In this document: positions 1-5,642 of the stretch, in pieces
Layout: every line of letters begins with the position of its first letter
Position numbering within the stretch: the first letter of the stretch is position 1
NCBI GenBank assembly: GCA_033809415.1
Contig: JAPXLT010000292.1
Coordinates: 1-5,870 of the forward strand
Length of the DNA stretch: 5,870 bases
DNA from: JAQVUB01 sp033809415
Lineage (GTDB): Bacteria > Verrucomicrobiota > Lentisphaeria > Oligosphaerales > Oligosphaeraceae
Reading direction: 5' to 3'
Program-made: the position numbers and the translations under genes
The notes under the pieces: model-generated
What the model was told of the DNA's origin: nothing
Databases searched by the model: none
Seen by the model: only the letters and a program-made list of their open reading frames with translations

Positions 1-45
1 CCTGCACCCTGCACCCTGCACCCTGCCCCCTGCACCCTGCACCCT
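1..45. repeat. 7-bp tandem array, unit CCCTGCA, left window edge
   Basis: About six and a half units of CCCTGCA run from the first base, with one variant unit (CCCTGCC at 21-27). The array stops 11 bp before the start codon of the first gene, and its last bases form an in-frame TAG (45-47) that fixes the upstream limit of that gene. It is truncated by the window edge. Bases 1-45 match 5822-5866 at the other end with a single mismatch (base 28 against 5849). Short heptamer arrays of this kind are known from several bacterial groups, for example the STRR sequences of cyanobacteria; their role is unclear. Confidence 0.95.
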
Positions 46-56
46 AGACAACACAG

Positions 57-1163
57 ATGAACAGCGACGATTCAGCAGAAACAAGTGTATTGCAGCAGAC
101 CTCGCAACTGACGGTCCGAAGCGGCACGGTCATGCTTCCGGAGCGTTGCCGTTGTCGGCCTGGTGACGCTGAATTTGAAGCCCAGCTGGAAGCCATTCTG
201 CCCGATGATGTCGCTCCAGTCTTAGTGCGTCAGATGGCTGACAAGCACCGCCGTCCGACTTTCCTCTTTATCCCGGCATTGCTGCTCTTTTTTGCCCTGG
301 CGCTCTATTTCATGTATGCGTTTTTTCCACGCATGTTGCCCGCCACTCAAGGGCAATTGTCCATTCCAGCTCCGGAATATGCCGCACCCCAGCCAAAACA
401 CCTCCGCGCAATCTTTAAACAAGCGGAGAAGGCCTTCCGTCGCCGTGAATACCAGGCATGTCATCGGTTGCTTTTGCCGCTGCTGGAGCAAATCGGGACG
501 GAAATTCCTCTGACGGATGCAACCACCCTGCTCTTTTACTACTTCGAGTCACTCCGCAAGGGACATTTCCCGCCAGCAGAAACGGCTCGGGCACGCGGTT
601 TGCTGTCACAACTTTGTGCGCAGGAACCCGATCAAATCCTCTGGAAAATCTACTATGTCGCTTTCAACATTCCCGACCTCGATTATCAAGCCACCTTCCG
701 AAACTTGACTGCCGGCAAGTTGCAAGACACTTGGCAACTCCAGGTGCTGCGGCTGCAAAAAGCCCGTAAACACCTCGATGAAGCCGCCGTCTTCAACCAG
801 AATCTTCCGGAAAGCGAAGAAAAACGCCGTAAAAGCCACGGGCAGCTCATCGATCTGCTGCAATGTAAAGTATTAGTCAACCTTTGGATGCTCGAGGGTG
901 GCAAAGGCAAAGCCATCCTGCCGGATGACCAAGGCGATCCCGGCGTCGAGCATCGCGAGCTGGCATGGACAATTGCCACCCGAGCGGAATACAGAAACTT
1001 GCTCGAATTCCTGCAAATCCGGCACTTTATCGTTCTTACCCTGAAAAATCAGCACCGTTTTCCCAACACCTTCTTTTTCAGAGGAAGGGAATACTATATG
1101 TCGGATGTACTACAGCAGGAACTCGAATTCCTGAATCTGCAGATGCAGCAGACTGCCCGCTGA
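57..1163 (+). CDS. Single-pass membrane protein with TPR-like helical region, unknown function
   Basis: I do not recognise this 368-residue protein. Residues 1-66 are polar and contain a Cys-Arg-Cys pair at 31-33. Residues 69-90 form one strong hydrophobic segment (FLFIPALLLFFALALYFMYA) preceded by KHRR, so by the positive-inside rule the N-terminus is probably cytoplasmic and the C-terminus outside. After a Pro-rich linker (100-113), residues 114-165 read as a helical hairpin (AEKAFRRREYQACHRLLLPL) of the kind found in TPR repeats, and the rest is also largely helical. The ATG at 57 is the first start after an in-frame TAG at 45-47. No Shine-Dalgarno sequence precedes it and its promoter is not visible. 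It may once have formed an operon with the DUF1232 gene downstream, because the spacer between them looks inserted. It could be an adaptor for protein contacts, but nothing shows a specific role. Confidence 0.85.
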   Translation: MNSDDSAETSVLQQTSQLTVRSGTVMLPERCRCRPGDAEFEAQLEAILPDDVAPVLVRQMADKHRRPTFLFIPALLLFFALALYFMYAFFPRMLPATQGQLSIPAPEYAAPQPKHLRAIFKQAEKAFRRREYQACHRLLLPLLEQIGTEIPLTDATTLLFYYFESLRKGHFPPAETARARGLLSQLCAQEPDQILWKIYYVAFNIPDLDYQATFRNLTAGKLQDTWQLQVLRLQKARKHLDEAAVFNQNLPESEEKRRKSHGQLIDLLQCKVLVNLWMLEGGKGKAILPDDQGDPGVEHRELAWTIATRAEYRNLLEFLQIRHFIVLTLKNQHRFPNTFFFRGREYYMSDVLQQELEFLNLQMQQTAR

Positions 1164-1174
1164 CCTGACCATAT

Positions 1175-1235
1175 CCAAAAAGGATTTTTTAACCACGAAC
1201 CACACGAACAGACTTGGCGTGGGCTGGCGCCCACA
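1175..1235 (+). repeat. CACGAA-type dispersed repeat, left inverted arm
   Basis: The copy starts CCAAAAAGG, then has a T-run and AACCACGAA followed by CACACGAAC (9-bp spacing), then CTTGGCGTGGGCTGGCGCCC. It matches the reverse complement of 1710-1767 along almost its whole length, with small gaps. Its start also matches the plus strand near 5643. At the inner end, GTGGGC (1219-1224) and GCCCAC (1229-1234) form a perfect 6-bp stem with a TGGC loop. That hairpin lies about 55 bp after the upstream stop codon but has no T-run behind it, so it is not a canonical terminator. Confidence 0.85.
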
Positions 1236-1239
1236 ACCT

Positions 1240-1291
1240 ACACGGACTTTACACGGACGGGACACGGACTTTACACGGACGGGACACGGAC
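1240..1291. repeat. 22-bp tandem repeat, about 2.4 copies
   Basis: Two identical 22-bp units (1240-1261 and 1262-1283) start ACACGGACTTT and end ACACGGACGGG, and a partial third unit (ACACGGAC) ends at 1291. Each unit contains ACACGGAC twice, so it is itself a double of an 11-bp motif. There are no spacers between the units, so this is a simple tandem repeat and not a CRISPR array. Confidence 0.95.
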
Positions 1292-1296
1292 AACAA

Positions 1297-1323
1297 ATCG
1301 GACGGATCAGTCGGATCGGTCGG
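1297..1323. repeat. 9-bp tandem repeat, ATCGGWCGG type, 3 copies
   Basis: Three adjacent 9-bp units read ATCGGACGG, ATCAGTCGG and ATCGGTCGG. The block follows the 22-bp repeat with only five bases between them. Its consensus differs from the CACGAA and GTGGAC blocks elsewhere in the window, but the 9-bp period is the same. Confidence 0.9.
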
Positions 1324-1540
1324 AGAAAAAAGACGGAAATAGGCGATAGGATTTCTGAATTTCTGAATGGTACGATCAGCACACCGCCCAACTCTAAAAA
1401 AGTTCGTGCTACTATCGCTCAAAATCTTCTTTTTTGTGAAAGATTTTCAAAAAAACGATGCGCAAGTTACTGGCTTTGAGGGTTTTCTCATTTTTTGAGA
1501 TTTTTTTGAACTTTTTGATTTTTCAGTGATGAGAGAGGAA
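1324..1540. other. AT-rich non-coding stretch with one A/T hairpin
   Basis: No gene is supported here. The stretch is rich in A- and T-runs and clearly more AT-rich than the flanking genes. One perfect 8-bp stem is present: AAAATCTT (1421-1428) pairs with AAGATTTT (1440-1447) across an 11-nt loop. A second, small hairpin (TCTCA, T-run, TGAGA) lies near 1486-1502 and is followed by a run of T. Either could weaken transcription across the spacer, but neither has a GC-rich stem, so I do not call a terminator. It lies inside the candidate inserted element. Confidence 0.6.
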
Positions 1541-1542
1541 AA

Positions 1543-1569
1543 CCGGCTTCATGCCGGCGAGCCGCCGGC
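1543..1569. repeat. GC-rich REP-like double palindrome
   Basis: Two stem-loops share one arm. CCGGC (1543-1547) pairs with GCCGG (1553-1557) across a 5-nt loop. GCCGGCG (1553-1559) pairs with CGCCGGC (1563-1569) across a 3-nt loop (AGC). The two structures exclude each other because both use 1553-1557. The GC-rich island stands out inside an AT-rich spacer and resembles bacterial REP-type palindromes. No T-run follows on either strand, so a terminator role is not supported. Confidence 0.7.
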
Positions 1570-1637
1570 GCTCCATATCGCCTCCGACTGAAAAAGTAAA
1601 GCCGACCTTGACACACAAGATTTTTGGCAGAGCAGGT

Positions 1638-1709
1638 TCATCCGTCAGAGCAGCAACCCATAAAAAAATTTCCGAGTTTTCCGTGCTTTCCGTGGATAAA
1701 AAATGGGTT
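1638..1709 (-). repeat. Dispersed repeat with 9-bp core, minus-strand orientation
   Basis: On the minus strand the core has three 9-bp units: CCACGGAAA, GCACGGAAA and ACTCGGAAA (plus coordinates 1669-1695). A 7-bp inverted repeat, AACCCAT (1655-1661) and ATGGGTT (1703-1709), flanks it. Reading on along the minus strand, the next bases (AAATTTTTTTATGGGTTG, then GACGGATGA) match the plus strand at about 5673-5712 with few differences. This is therefore the distal half of the same dispersed element seen at the right end of the window. Confidence 0.75.
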
Positions 1710-1767
1710 ATGGGCGTCAGTCCGCGCCAAGCTTTTTCGTGCCTTTCGTGGTTAAAAACCTTTTTGG
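1710..1767 (-). repeat. CACGAA-type dispersed repeat, right inverted arm
   Basis: The reverse complement starts CCAAAAAGG, a T-run, AACCACGAAA, GGCACGAAA, then CTTGGCGCGGACTGACGCCC. It aligns with 1175-1235 over about 55 bases with small gaps. The arm ends 33 bp before the ATG of the DUF1232 gene, so it lies in what should be that gene's leader or promoter region. Confidence 0.85.
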
Positions 1768-1800
1768 ACGCCCGCTGATCTAAAATTCCAGGCAACCATC

Positions 1801-2934
1801 ATGTTCAAACGCATCATAAAACTTTTGACGGGTCCCTCGAATTATTCTTGGGCGAGTGGGGTTTCCTCCTTTCATGACGTCAAATTCTATGTCGTTTTCA
1901 TTCTCTACTTGGCGTCTTTCAGCCTGTTTGCCGCCGATCCTTTTTTTCATCAGCAGGGAGTGTTTGTCTATCAGCAGGGGATCATCACCCTGTTTCTTGC
2001 CTTTATCCTGGCTGCCGCCTTCAACTGGGAATTGTACCTGTTTGGAAAGCCCTCCGGTGCCAACCTGATCCTGCAATTCCTGCTGATCCTCCCGCTAGCT
2101 CTGTTCCTGGCACGCATCCTCTCGCAAGCCAGCCCCCTCCCTGAACCCGAGGGCTTCGTCGCGGAATTTCTCAACAAAATCAAAAACAGCCTTCGAGCAA
2201 ATGCGGATCATATTCTGCCGTCCTGGCTGATGGACCTCTTTGTCAATTGGAAAACTTCCCTGTTAACCATTCTAATGCTGTTCGTGCTCAGCCTCAAACA
2301 CCTTCGCCTGAAAGTGGCCGGCGTGCTGATCCTCCTAGCCATCCCGCTCTTCACCACCCTCACACAGAACCCCGAACTGCCCTCGATCGGCGGCGGACTA
2401 TTGCTGCTGATCGGAATCAGCCTCCAATTCTGCCGCTATGATAAAGTCATCTACTATGAAAATGTGATCAAGGCCGTCACCTCGCCTGGCGAAATCGACA
2501 GCACGTTGCTGAAGGTTCTTCTCCTCGCCATGAAAAAACTTTTTCAGAGCAACGCAAAGTTATCGGAGACCCACCTGCTGCAGATCATCAAGGATTCCTA
2601 TTGCCCGTTGCACACGCTCACGGAAGAGGAATTGAAGCTGATAGCCGCTGAAATCAGCAAAAAGATGGTTTATACCTACGATTTGGTGCATATTCAAGGA
2701 ACCAGTGCAGGCTTTTACATGCTGCCCAACCCTGCCCTGTTTCAATATGATAATCTGCTGGCAGGCATCGCCGTTTTCCCGAGACTGGTACTGGCCGTCG
2801 CCGTCGCCATCATCTGGGTGCTGATCCCAATCGACCTCATCCCAGATGCAATCCCATTCTTCGGAACACTCGATGATATCGGAGTAACAGCCTTCGCCAG
2901 CCTCATACTCAAAAACTCGATCGAGCAAGATTAA
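1801..2934 (+). CDS. Polytopic membrane protein with C-terminal DUF1232 (YkvA-like) domain
   Basis: The C-terminus of this 377-residue protein carries the DUF1232 signature at 341-359, LIPIDLIPDAIPFFGTLDD, which matches the family pattern (P-x-D-L-I-P-D-x-I-P, G, DD). DUF1232 has no established biochemical role. The family is usually a small protein of about 100-140 residues; here it is preceded by about 320 extra residues. Hydrophobic segments lie near 29-45, 60-81, 88-107, 153-167, 171-187 and 197-210, and a last one at 324-345 runs into the motif. Between them, 211-315 is a charged, mostly helical region ending in probable strands; a winged-helix-like fold is possible but unproven. The ATG at 1801 has only a weak AGG eight bases upstream. 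The gene may once have been coupled to the membrane-protein gene upstream. It converges with the minus-strand gene downstream. Confidence 0.9.
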   Translation: MFKRIIKLLTGPSNYSWASGVSSFHDVKFYVVFILYLASFSLFAADPFFHQQGVFVYQQGIITLFLAFILAAAFNWELYLFGKPSGANLILQFLLILPLALFLARILSQASPLPEPEGFVAEFLNKIKNSLRANADHILPSWLMDLFVNWKTSLLTILMLFVLSLKHLRLKVAGVLILLAIPLFTTLTQNPELPSIGGGLLLLIGISLQFCRYDKVIYYENVIKAVTSPGEIDSTLLKVLLLAMKKLFQSNAKLSETHLLQIIKDSYCPLHTLTEEELKLIAAEISKKMVYTYDLVHIQGTSAGFYMLPNPALFQYDNLLAGIAVFPRLVLAVAVAIIWVLIPIDLIPDAIPFFGTLDDIGVTAFASLILKNSIEQD

Positions 2935-2947
2935 TCAGAGGGTATTT

Positions 2948-2975
2948 AAAAAGTGGCGCAACCGTCTCGGTTGTG
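2948..2975 (-). terminator. Likely rho-independent terminator for the minus-strand kinase-like gene
   Basis: CGCAACCG (2957-2964) and CGGTTGTG (2968-2975) form an 8-bp stem with one G-U pair and a 3-nt loop. On the minus strand the stem is followed, after CCAC, by a run of five T (plus-strand A-run at 2948-2952). It lies about 73 bp past the stop codon of the minus-strand gene. In the plus direction no T-run follows, so it serves the upstream plus-strand gene less well. Confidence 0.6.
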
Positions 2976-3047
2976 ATGTGCATTTGCACTCCCACTGCTG
3001 GAATGTCACGGCATGGTACAGGATGCAAGTTTAAAAGGATTTATTTT

Positions 3048-5369
3048 TCATTGCACTGGGATTTGATAGCAGACCCGCAGACCGAGGCCGTTGATGCGCA
3101 ATCCCGGTGGGCTCCCCTCCCGGTATGCCGCCCGGCAATATCGTCCTTCGCTATTCCATCCGCCACCGCGGGTAACCTTTTTCATCTGCAAGTCATCGGT
3201 CTGACGGTCTTCGTTCTGTTCGACAGCATGCTTGTTCAAGTCATCGCTGCACCATTCCCAAACATTGCCGTGCATATCATAGAGTCCCCAGGCATTTGCT
3301 GAAAATTCGCAGGATGGCACGGTTCTTTCGCGATATTTTCCTTCCGATGCGCCTCCATAAGGATAGCGACCATCAAAATTGGCCATTTCAGCATCCAACT
3401 GATTGCCAAAATGGAACACAGTCTCCCCTCCTGCGCGGCAGGCATATTCCCATTGTGCTTCCGAAGGCAGACAAAAGCCCAAGCCGAGCGCCTGGCAGAA
3501 AGCCTGGCAGTCCTCCCAGGAAACATTTTCCACCGGCCCCTTTGGTCCGGATTCCTTGAACCAAGCTGGATTGGAAAGCATCACCTTTTCCCATTGCTCC
3601 TGGGTAACTTCCGTTTTGCCCAGATAAAAACCGGACTCGATATGGACTGCCCGCTGAGACTCCCTTTCATATCGTCCTTCTTCGCTTAACGGGCTGCCCA
3701 TCATGAAATTCCCCGCCGGGACGAAGACCAGTGTTATACCAGATGGTTCATGAAAAACTTCCTTTGCCCAGCCAGTTCCACTGTAGGGTTCAGGGACAGT
3801 CCCCTCTACCGCGCTAAATCCAGGCGGAATACGCATGGACACTCTGCCAAGTTCTGCCGACCAAGTGTGAGTGCCCTGCCAATCCGCTGTCACTCGATAT
3901 TCGACCACATTACAGCATCGTCCGGAATCTGGCGGCATGGAAACATACACAACGTAGGCTTGCCCGGGTTGCAAAATATAAACACCTCCATCCCGCCGAC
4001 AGGGAGGCTCAAAATGCACTTCCGCATCTGTAATAGGAAATCCATCCAGCATCGCCGACACCTGTAAGCGCGGCAAATCAAGCCCAATCAAACGCTCCTG
4101 GTTGGCGCGAGCCTCCAATACCGCTACTGGTAACAGCGCCAAAGCACGGGCATACGCTCTCCTACCAGCCATTGTTGCCCCACTGCTTTCAGCGCCTAAC
4201 TTCGCCAATCGCTCGACTTCGTTCCATTTCTCTCCGCCGTATTCTTGCAAAAGCACTTCATCCACCAGGACTGCCTTTTGAAATCGTCTTTGAAGAGCAA
4301 AGTAAGAGCACTTCTGCCATTTCTGAAAACCAACGTAGGCGGCGCACAGCAGCAGCAAAACCACTAGCAGCCAGCCCCCACGCCGATGACGATTCCCCCT
4401 GCTCTGTTCTTGCAATTTTTCAATGAGAGCCCCACAACTGGGAAAACGCAAAGCCGGATCCTTGGACAGGGCTTTCTGCAACGCCGCATTCTGGGCTTTC
4501 GACAATTTCGCTATTGGTGCAGGCAGTTTTTCTTCAACAACGTGCGCCATAAGCGACGGATCGCCGGTTGCAAAAATGGAGGCGAATGGCACTTCACCGG
4601 AGACCATTTCATAAAACATCACCGCCAAAGCATACTGATCAACGGATGAGTCCTGATGTTGCCCCTGCCATTGCGCTGGTGCCATATACGGTCGCACTTG
4701 TGCCGAAATGCCAAGCACTATGGAAGTCCGGTTTAAGCAACTGCGAATTTCTGCTTCAACTGCAAAGTTAAGCGCCCGTGCAACAAGTCCGGAGGATGTG
4801 TTTTCGATCAAGACGTTTCCGGGTTTGAGTTCTCGATGAACAATATTTTTAGCATATGCAAAATCCAAAGCAGCGGCAAGCTGACGGCACACATAAAGAG
4901 CCAGTCCTACCGGGACGATCCCCCCGGGAAAGGTCACCCGCCATTCGGAAAGCGTCTGTCCACCGGGCGCATATTCCATGGCAGCCAGATAGTCTCCGGA
5001 GAAGACCCGAAGGTCGCTGGATAGTCCAGCATTTACCACTTGCACCTGATACAAATAGAGGATGTTGCTGATATGCGGATGCAATAAATCATGCTGCAAT
5101 GCCATACTCTTGCGAAAGTGCTCGAAATCGACAGAATTATTACTGATTGCCCCGGGAAGTACATAGATAATCAGTGGCCGTCCGGTGACCATATCCTCGG
5201 CAACATACATAGGGCCATACGATCCTTGAGCGAATTTGCGTATCAAGCGAAACTGATCAACATACCCCAGCTGGGAATCTTGTAATTTTGCATGATCACT
5301 GCATGATGGAAACGCACTGTCTCCAGAAACAGCCCCGTCGTTTACATGAACTTGATTGGATTGACGCAT
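3048..5369 (-). CDS. Membrane-anchored pseudokinase fused to SUMF1/FGE-like domain
   Basis: The product is 773 residues from the ATG at 5369; residue numbers below count from the longer TTG start at 5456 (802 residues). The ATG is preferred because AGGA lies six bases before it, while the TTG has no ribosome-binding site. Residues 68-345 are a Ser/Thr kinase-type fold with a Gly-rich loop (AQGSYGPMYVA), HRELKPGN at 207-214 and DQYALAVMFYEM at 273. The catalytic residues are gone: Tyr98 replaces the beta-3 Lys, Glu209 the HRD Asp, NFA (230-232) replaces DFG, and APA (259-261) replaces APE. One membrane segment spans 360-377. A helical stretch (390-455) and a beta-rich, PEGA-like part (461-545) follow. 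Residues 568-798 are SUMF1-like (LPSEAQWEYACRAGG, MHGNVWEWC, TRGGGWNSEGRYC). The kinase part should be cytoplasmic and the SUMF1 part outside. It is probably a sensor or scaffold, not an active kinase. Confidence 0.93.
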   Translation of the reverse strand: MRQSNQVHVNDGAVSGDSAFPSCSDHAKLQDSQLGYVDQFRLIRKFAQGSYGPMYVAEDMVTGRPLIIYVLPGAISNNSVDFEHFRKSMALQHDLLHPHISNILYLYQVQVVNAGLSSDLRVFSGDYLAAMEYAPGGQTLSEWRVTFPGGIVPVGLALYVCRQLAAALDFAYAKNIVHRELKPGNVLIENTSSGLVARALNFAVEAEIRSCLNRTSIVLGISAQVRPYMAPAQWQGQHQDSSVDQYALAVMFYEMVSGEVPFASIFATGDPSLMAHVVEEKLPAPIAKLSKAQNAALQKALSKDPALRFPSCGALIEKLQEQSRGNRHRRGGWLLVVLLLLCAAYVGFQKWQKCSYFALQRRFQKAVLVDEVLLQEYGGEKWNEVERLAKLGAESSGATMAGRRAYARALALLPVAVLEARANQERLIGLDLPRLQVSAMLDGFPITDAEVHFEPPCRRDGGVYILQPGQAYVVYVSMPPDSGRCCNVVEYRVTADWQGTHTWSAELGRVSMRIPPGFSAVEGTVPEPYSGTGWAKEVFHEPSGITLVFVPAGNFMMGSPLSEEGRYERESQRAVHIESGFYLGKTEVTQEQWEKVMLSNPAWFKESGPKGPVENVSWEDCQAFCQALGLGFCLPSEAQWEYACRAGGETVFHFGNQLDAEMANFDGRYPYGGASEGKYRERTVPSCEFSANAWGLYDMHGNVWEWCSDDLNKHAVEQNEDRQTDDLQMKKVTRGGGWNSEGRYCRAAYREGSPPGLRINGLGLRVCYQIPVQ

Positions 5370-5373
5370 CGAT

Positions 5374-5379
5374 CTTCCT
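5374..5379 (-). promoter_or_regulatory. Ribosome-binding site that decides the start of the pseudokinase gene
   Basis: The minus strand reads AGGAAG here, and the AGGA core lies six bases before the ATG at 5369. This is the only good Shine-Dalgarno match before any of the three genes, and it argues for the ATG over the in-frame TTG 87 bp further upstream. Confidence 0.6.
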
Positions 5380-5493
5380 GCAGATGAAACCAATGTTTTC
5401 AATCGAATTTCTGATAAGATACTGCTGGACTTTGGTTCTGCAAAACCTTTATGCAACTTCTTTATAGTTTTTCCGAATACTTTAAAATAAAAA

Positions 5494-5567
5494 TGGCAAC
5501 CCCGCTAGGATTCGAACCTGGACTAACTGGACCAAAACCAGTTGTGCTGCCGTTACACCACGGGGTT
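5494..5567 (-). tRNA. tRNA-Gln (anticodon TTG)
   Basis: On the minus strand, the acceptor arms AACCCCG and CGGGGTT pair perfectly over 7 bp. They are followed by discriminator G and an encoded CCA (5494-5496). The anticodon stem ACTGG/CCAGT encloses the loop TTTTGGT, which places TTG at positions 34-36 and reads CAA/CAG glutamine codons. The T loop is TTCGAAT. The T stem (CCAGG/CCTAG) has one C-A mismatch at 50-64. The D arm contains the usual GTGTAACGGCAGCAC-type sequence. Without CCA the gene is 71 nt. A T-rich stretch follows the CCA, but there is no separate terminator hairpin before the pseudokinase gene 124 bp downstream on the same strand. Confidence 0.96.
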
Positions 5568-5580
5568 GCGACTTTTGATT

Positions 5581-5608
5581 ACTATACCCTTTAATTCGCG
5601 TTTTTCAA
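5581..5608 (-). promoter_or_regulatory. Sigma-70-type promoter of tRNA-Gln
   Basis: On the minus strand, TTGAAA (5603-5608) and TATAGT (5581-5586) are separated by 16 bp. Transcription would start about 7 bases past the -10 box, near 5574, giving a leader of a few bases before the mature tRNA 5' end at 5567. Both boxes match the bacterial consensus well (TTGACA and TATAAT). Confidence 0.65.
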
Positions 5609-5642
5609 TCCGGGGAACATCCATGCGACAAGCTGCGTTAAG

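Larger units (their letters stand above)
1167..1769. mobile_element. Candidate non-autonomous inserted element filling the spacer
   Basis: Nearly the whole spacer between the two plus-strand genes is bounded by an inverted repeat. The left arm is 1175-1235 and the right arm 1710-1767; each begins at its outer edge with CCAAAAAGG and a T-run followed by AACCACGAA. An imperfect 12-bp direct repeat sits just outside: GCCCGCTGACCT (1155-1166) and GCCCGCTGATCT (1770-1781). This resembles a target-site duplication, although the left copy lies 8 bp from its arm and the right copy 2 bp. The interior codes for nothing convincing and has no transposase, so the element would be MITE-like. An alternative is that two copies of a dispersed spacer repeat landed in opposite orientation by chance. 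The call is an inference from the symmetry. Confidence 0.4.

Noticed and set aside
1240..1291. Possible CRISPR array
   Set aside because: The 22-bp units abut with no spacers between them, there are only 2.4 copies, and no cas gene is in the window.
1219..1479. Open plus-strand frame of 86 codons across the tandem repeats
   Set aside because: It is composed of the hairpin, the 22-bp repeat and the 9-bp repeat, followed by an AT-rich stretch. It has no ribosome-binding site and no recognisable protein features.
1608..1613. Perfect TTGACA -35 box in the spacer upstream of the DUF1232 gene
   Set aside because: No -10-like sequence lies 16-18 bp downstream, and the position is almost 190 bp before the start codon.
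1523..1795. Open minus-strand frame of 90 codons in the spacer
   Set aside because: Its translation contains NHERHEK and STESTENSE, the direct reading of the 9-bp repeats. There is no family signature, and the frame runs through both dispersed repeat halves.
4830..5165. Loss of kinase residues caused by frameshift or sequencing error
   Set aside because: The frame is continuous over the full gene, the residues next to each changed position fit the family, and several separate codons are changed, which one error could not cause.
5370..5456. TTG start at 5456 giving a pseudokinase 29 residues longer
   Set aside because: No properly spaced Shine-Dalgarno sequence precedes the TTG, the extra residues are low in recognisable features, and the ATG at 5369 has AGGA at good spacing. 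It remains possible.
5494..5567. tRNA-Gln as an integration site for a mobile island
   Set aside because: No second copy of the tRNA 3' end occurs in the window and there is no integrase gene.
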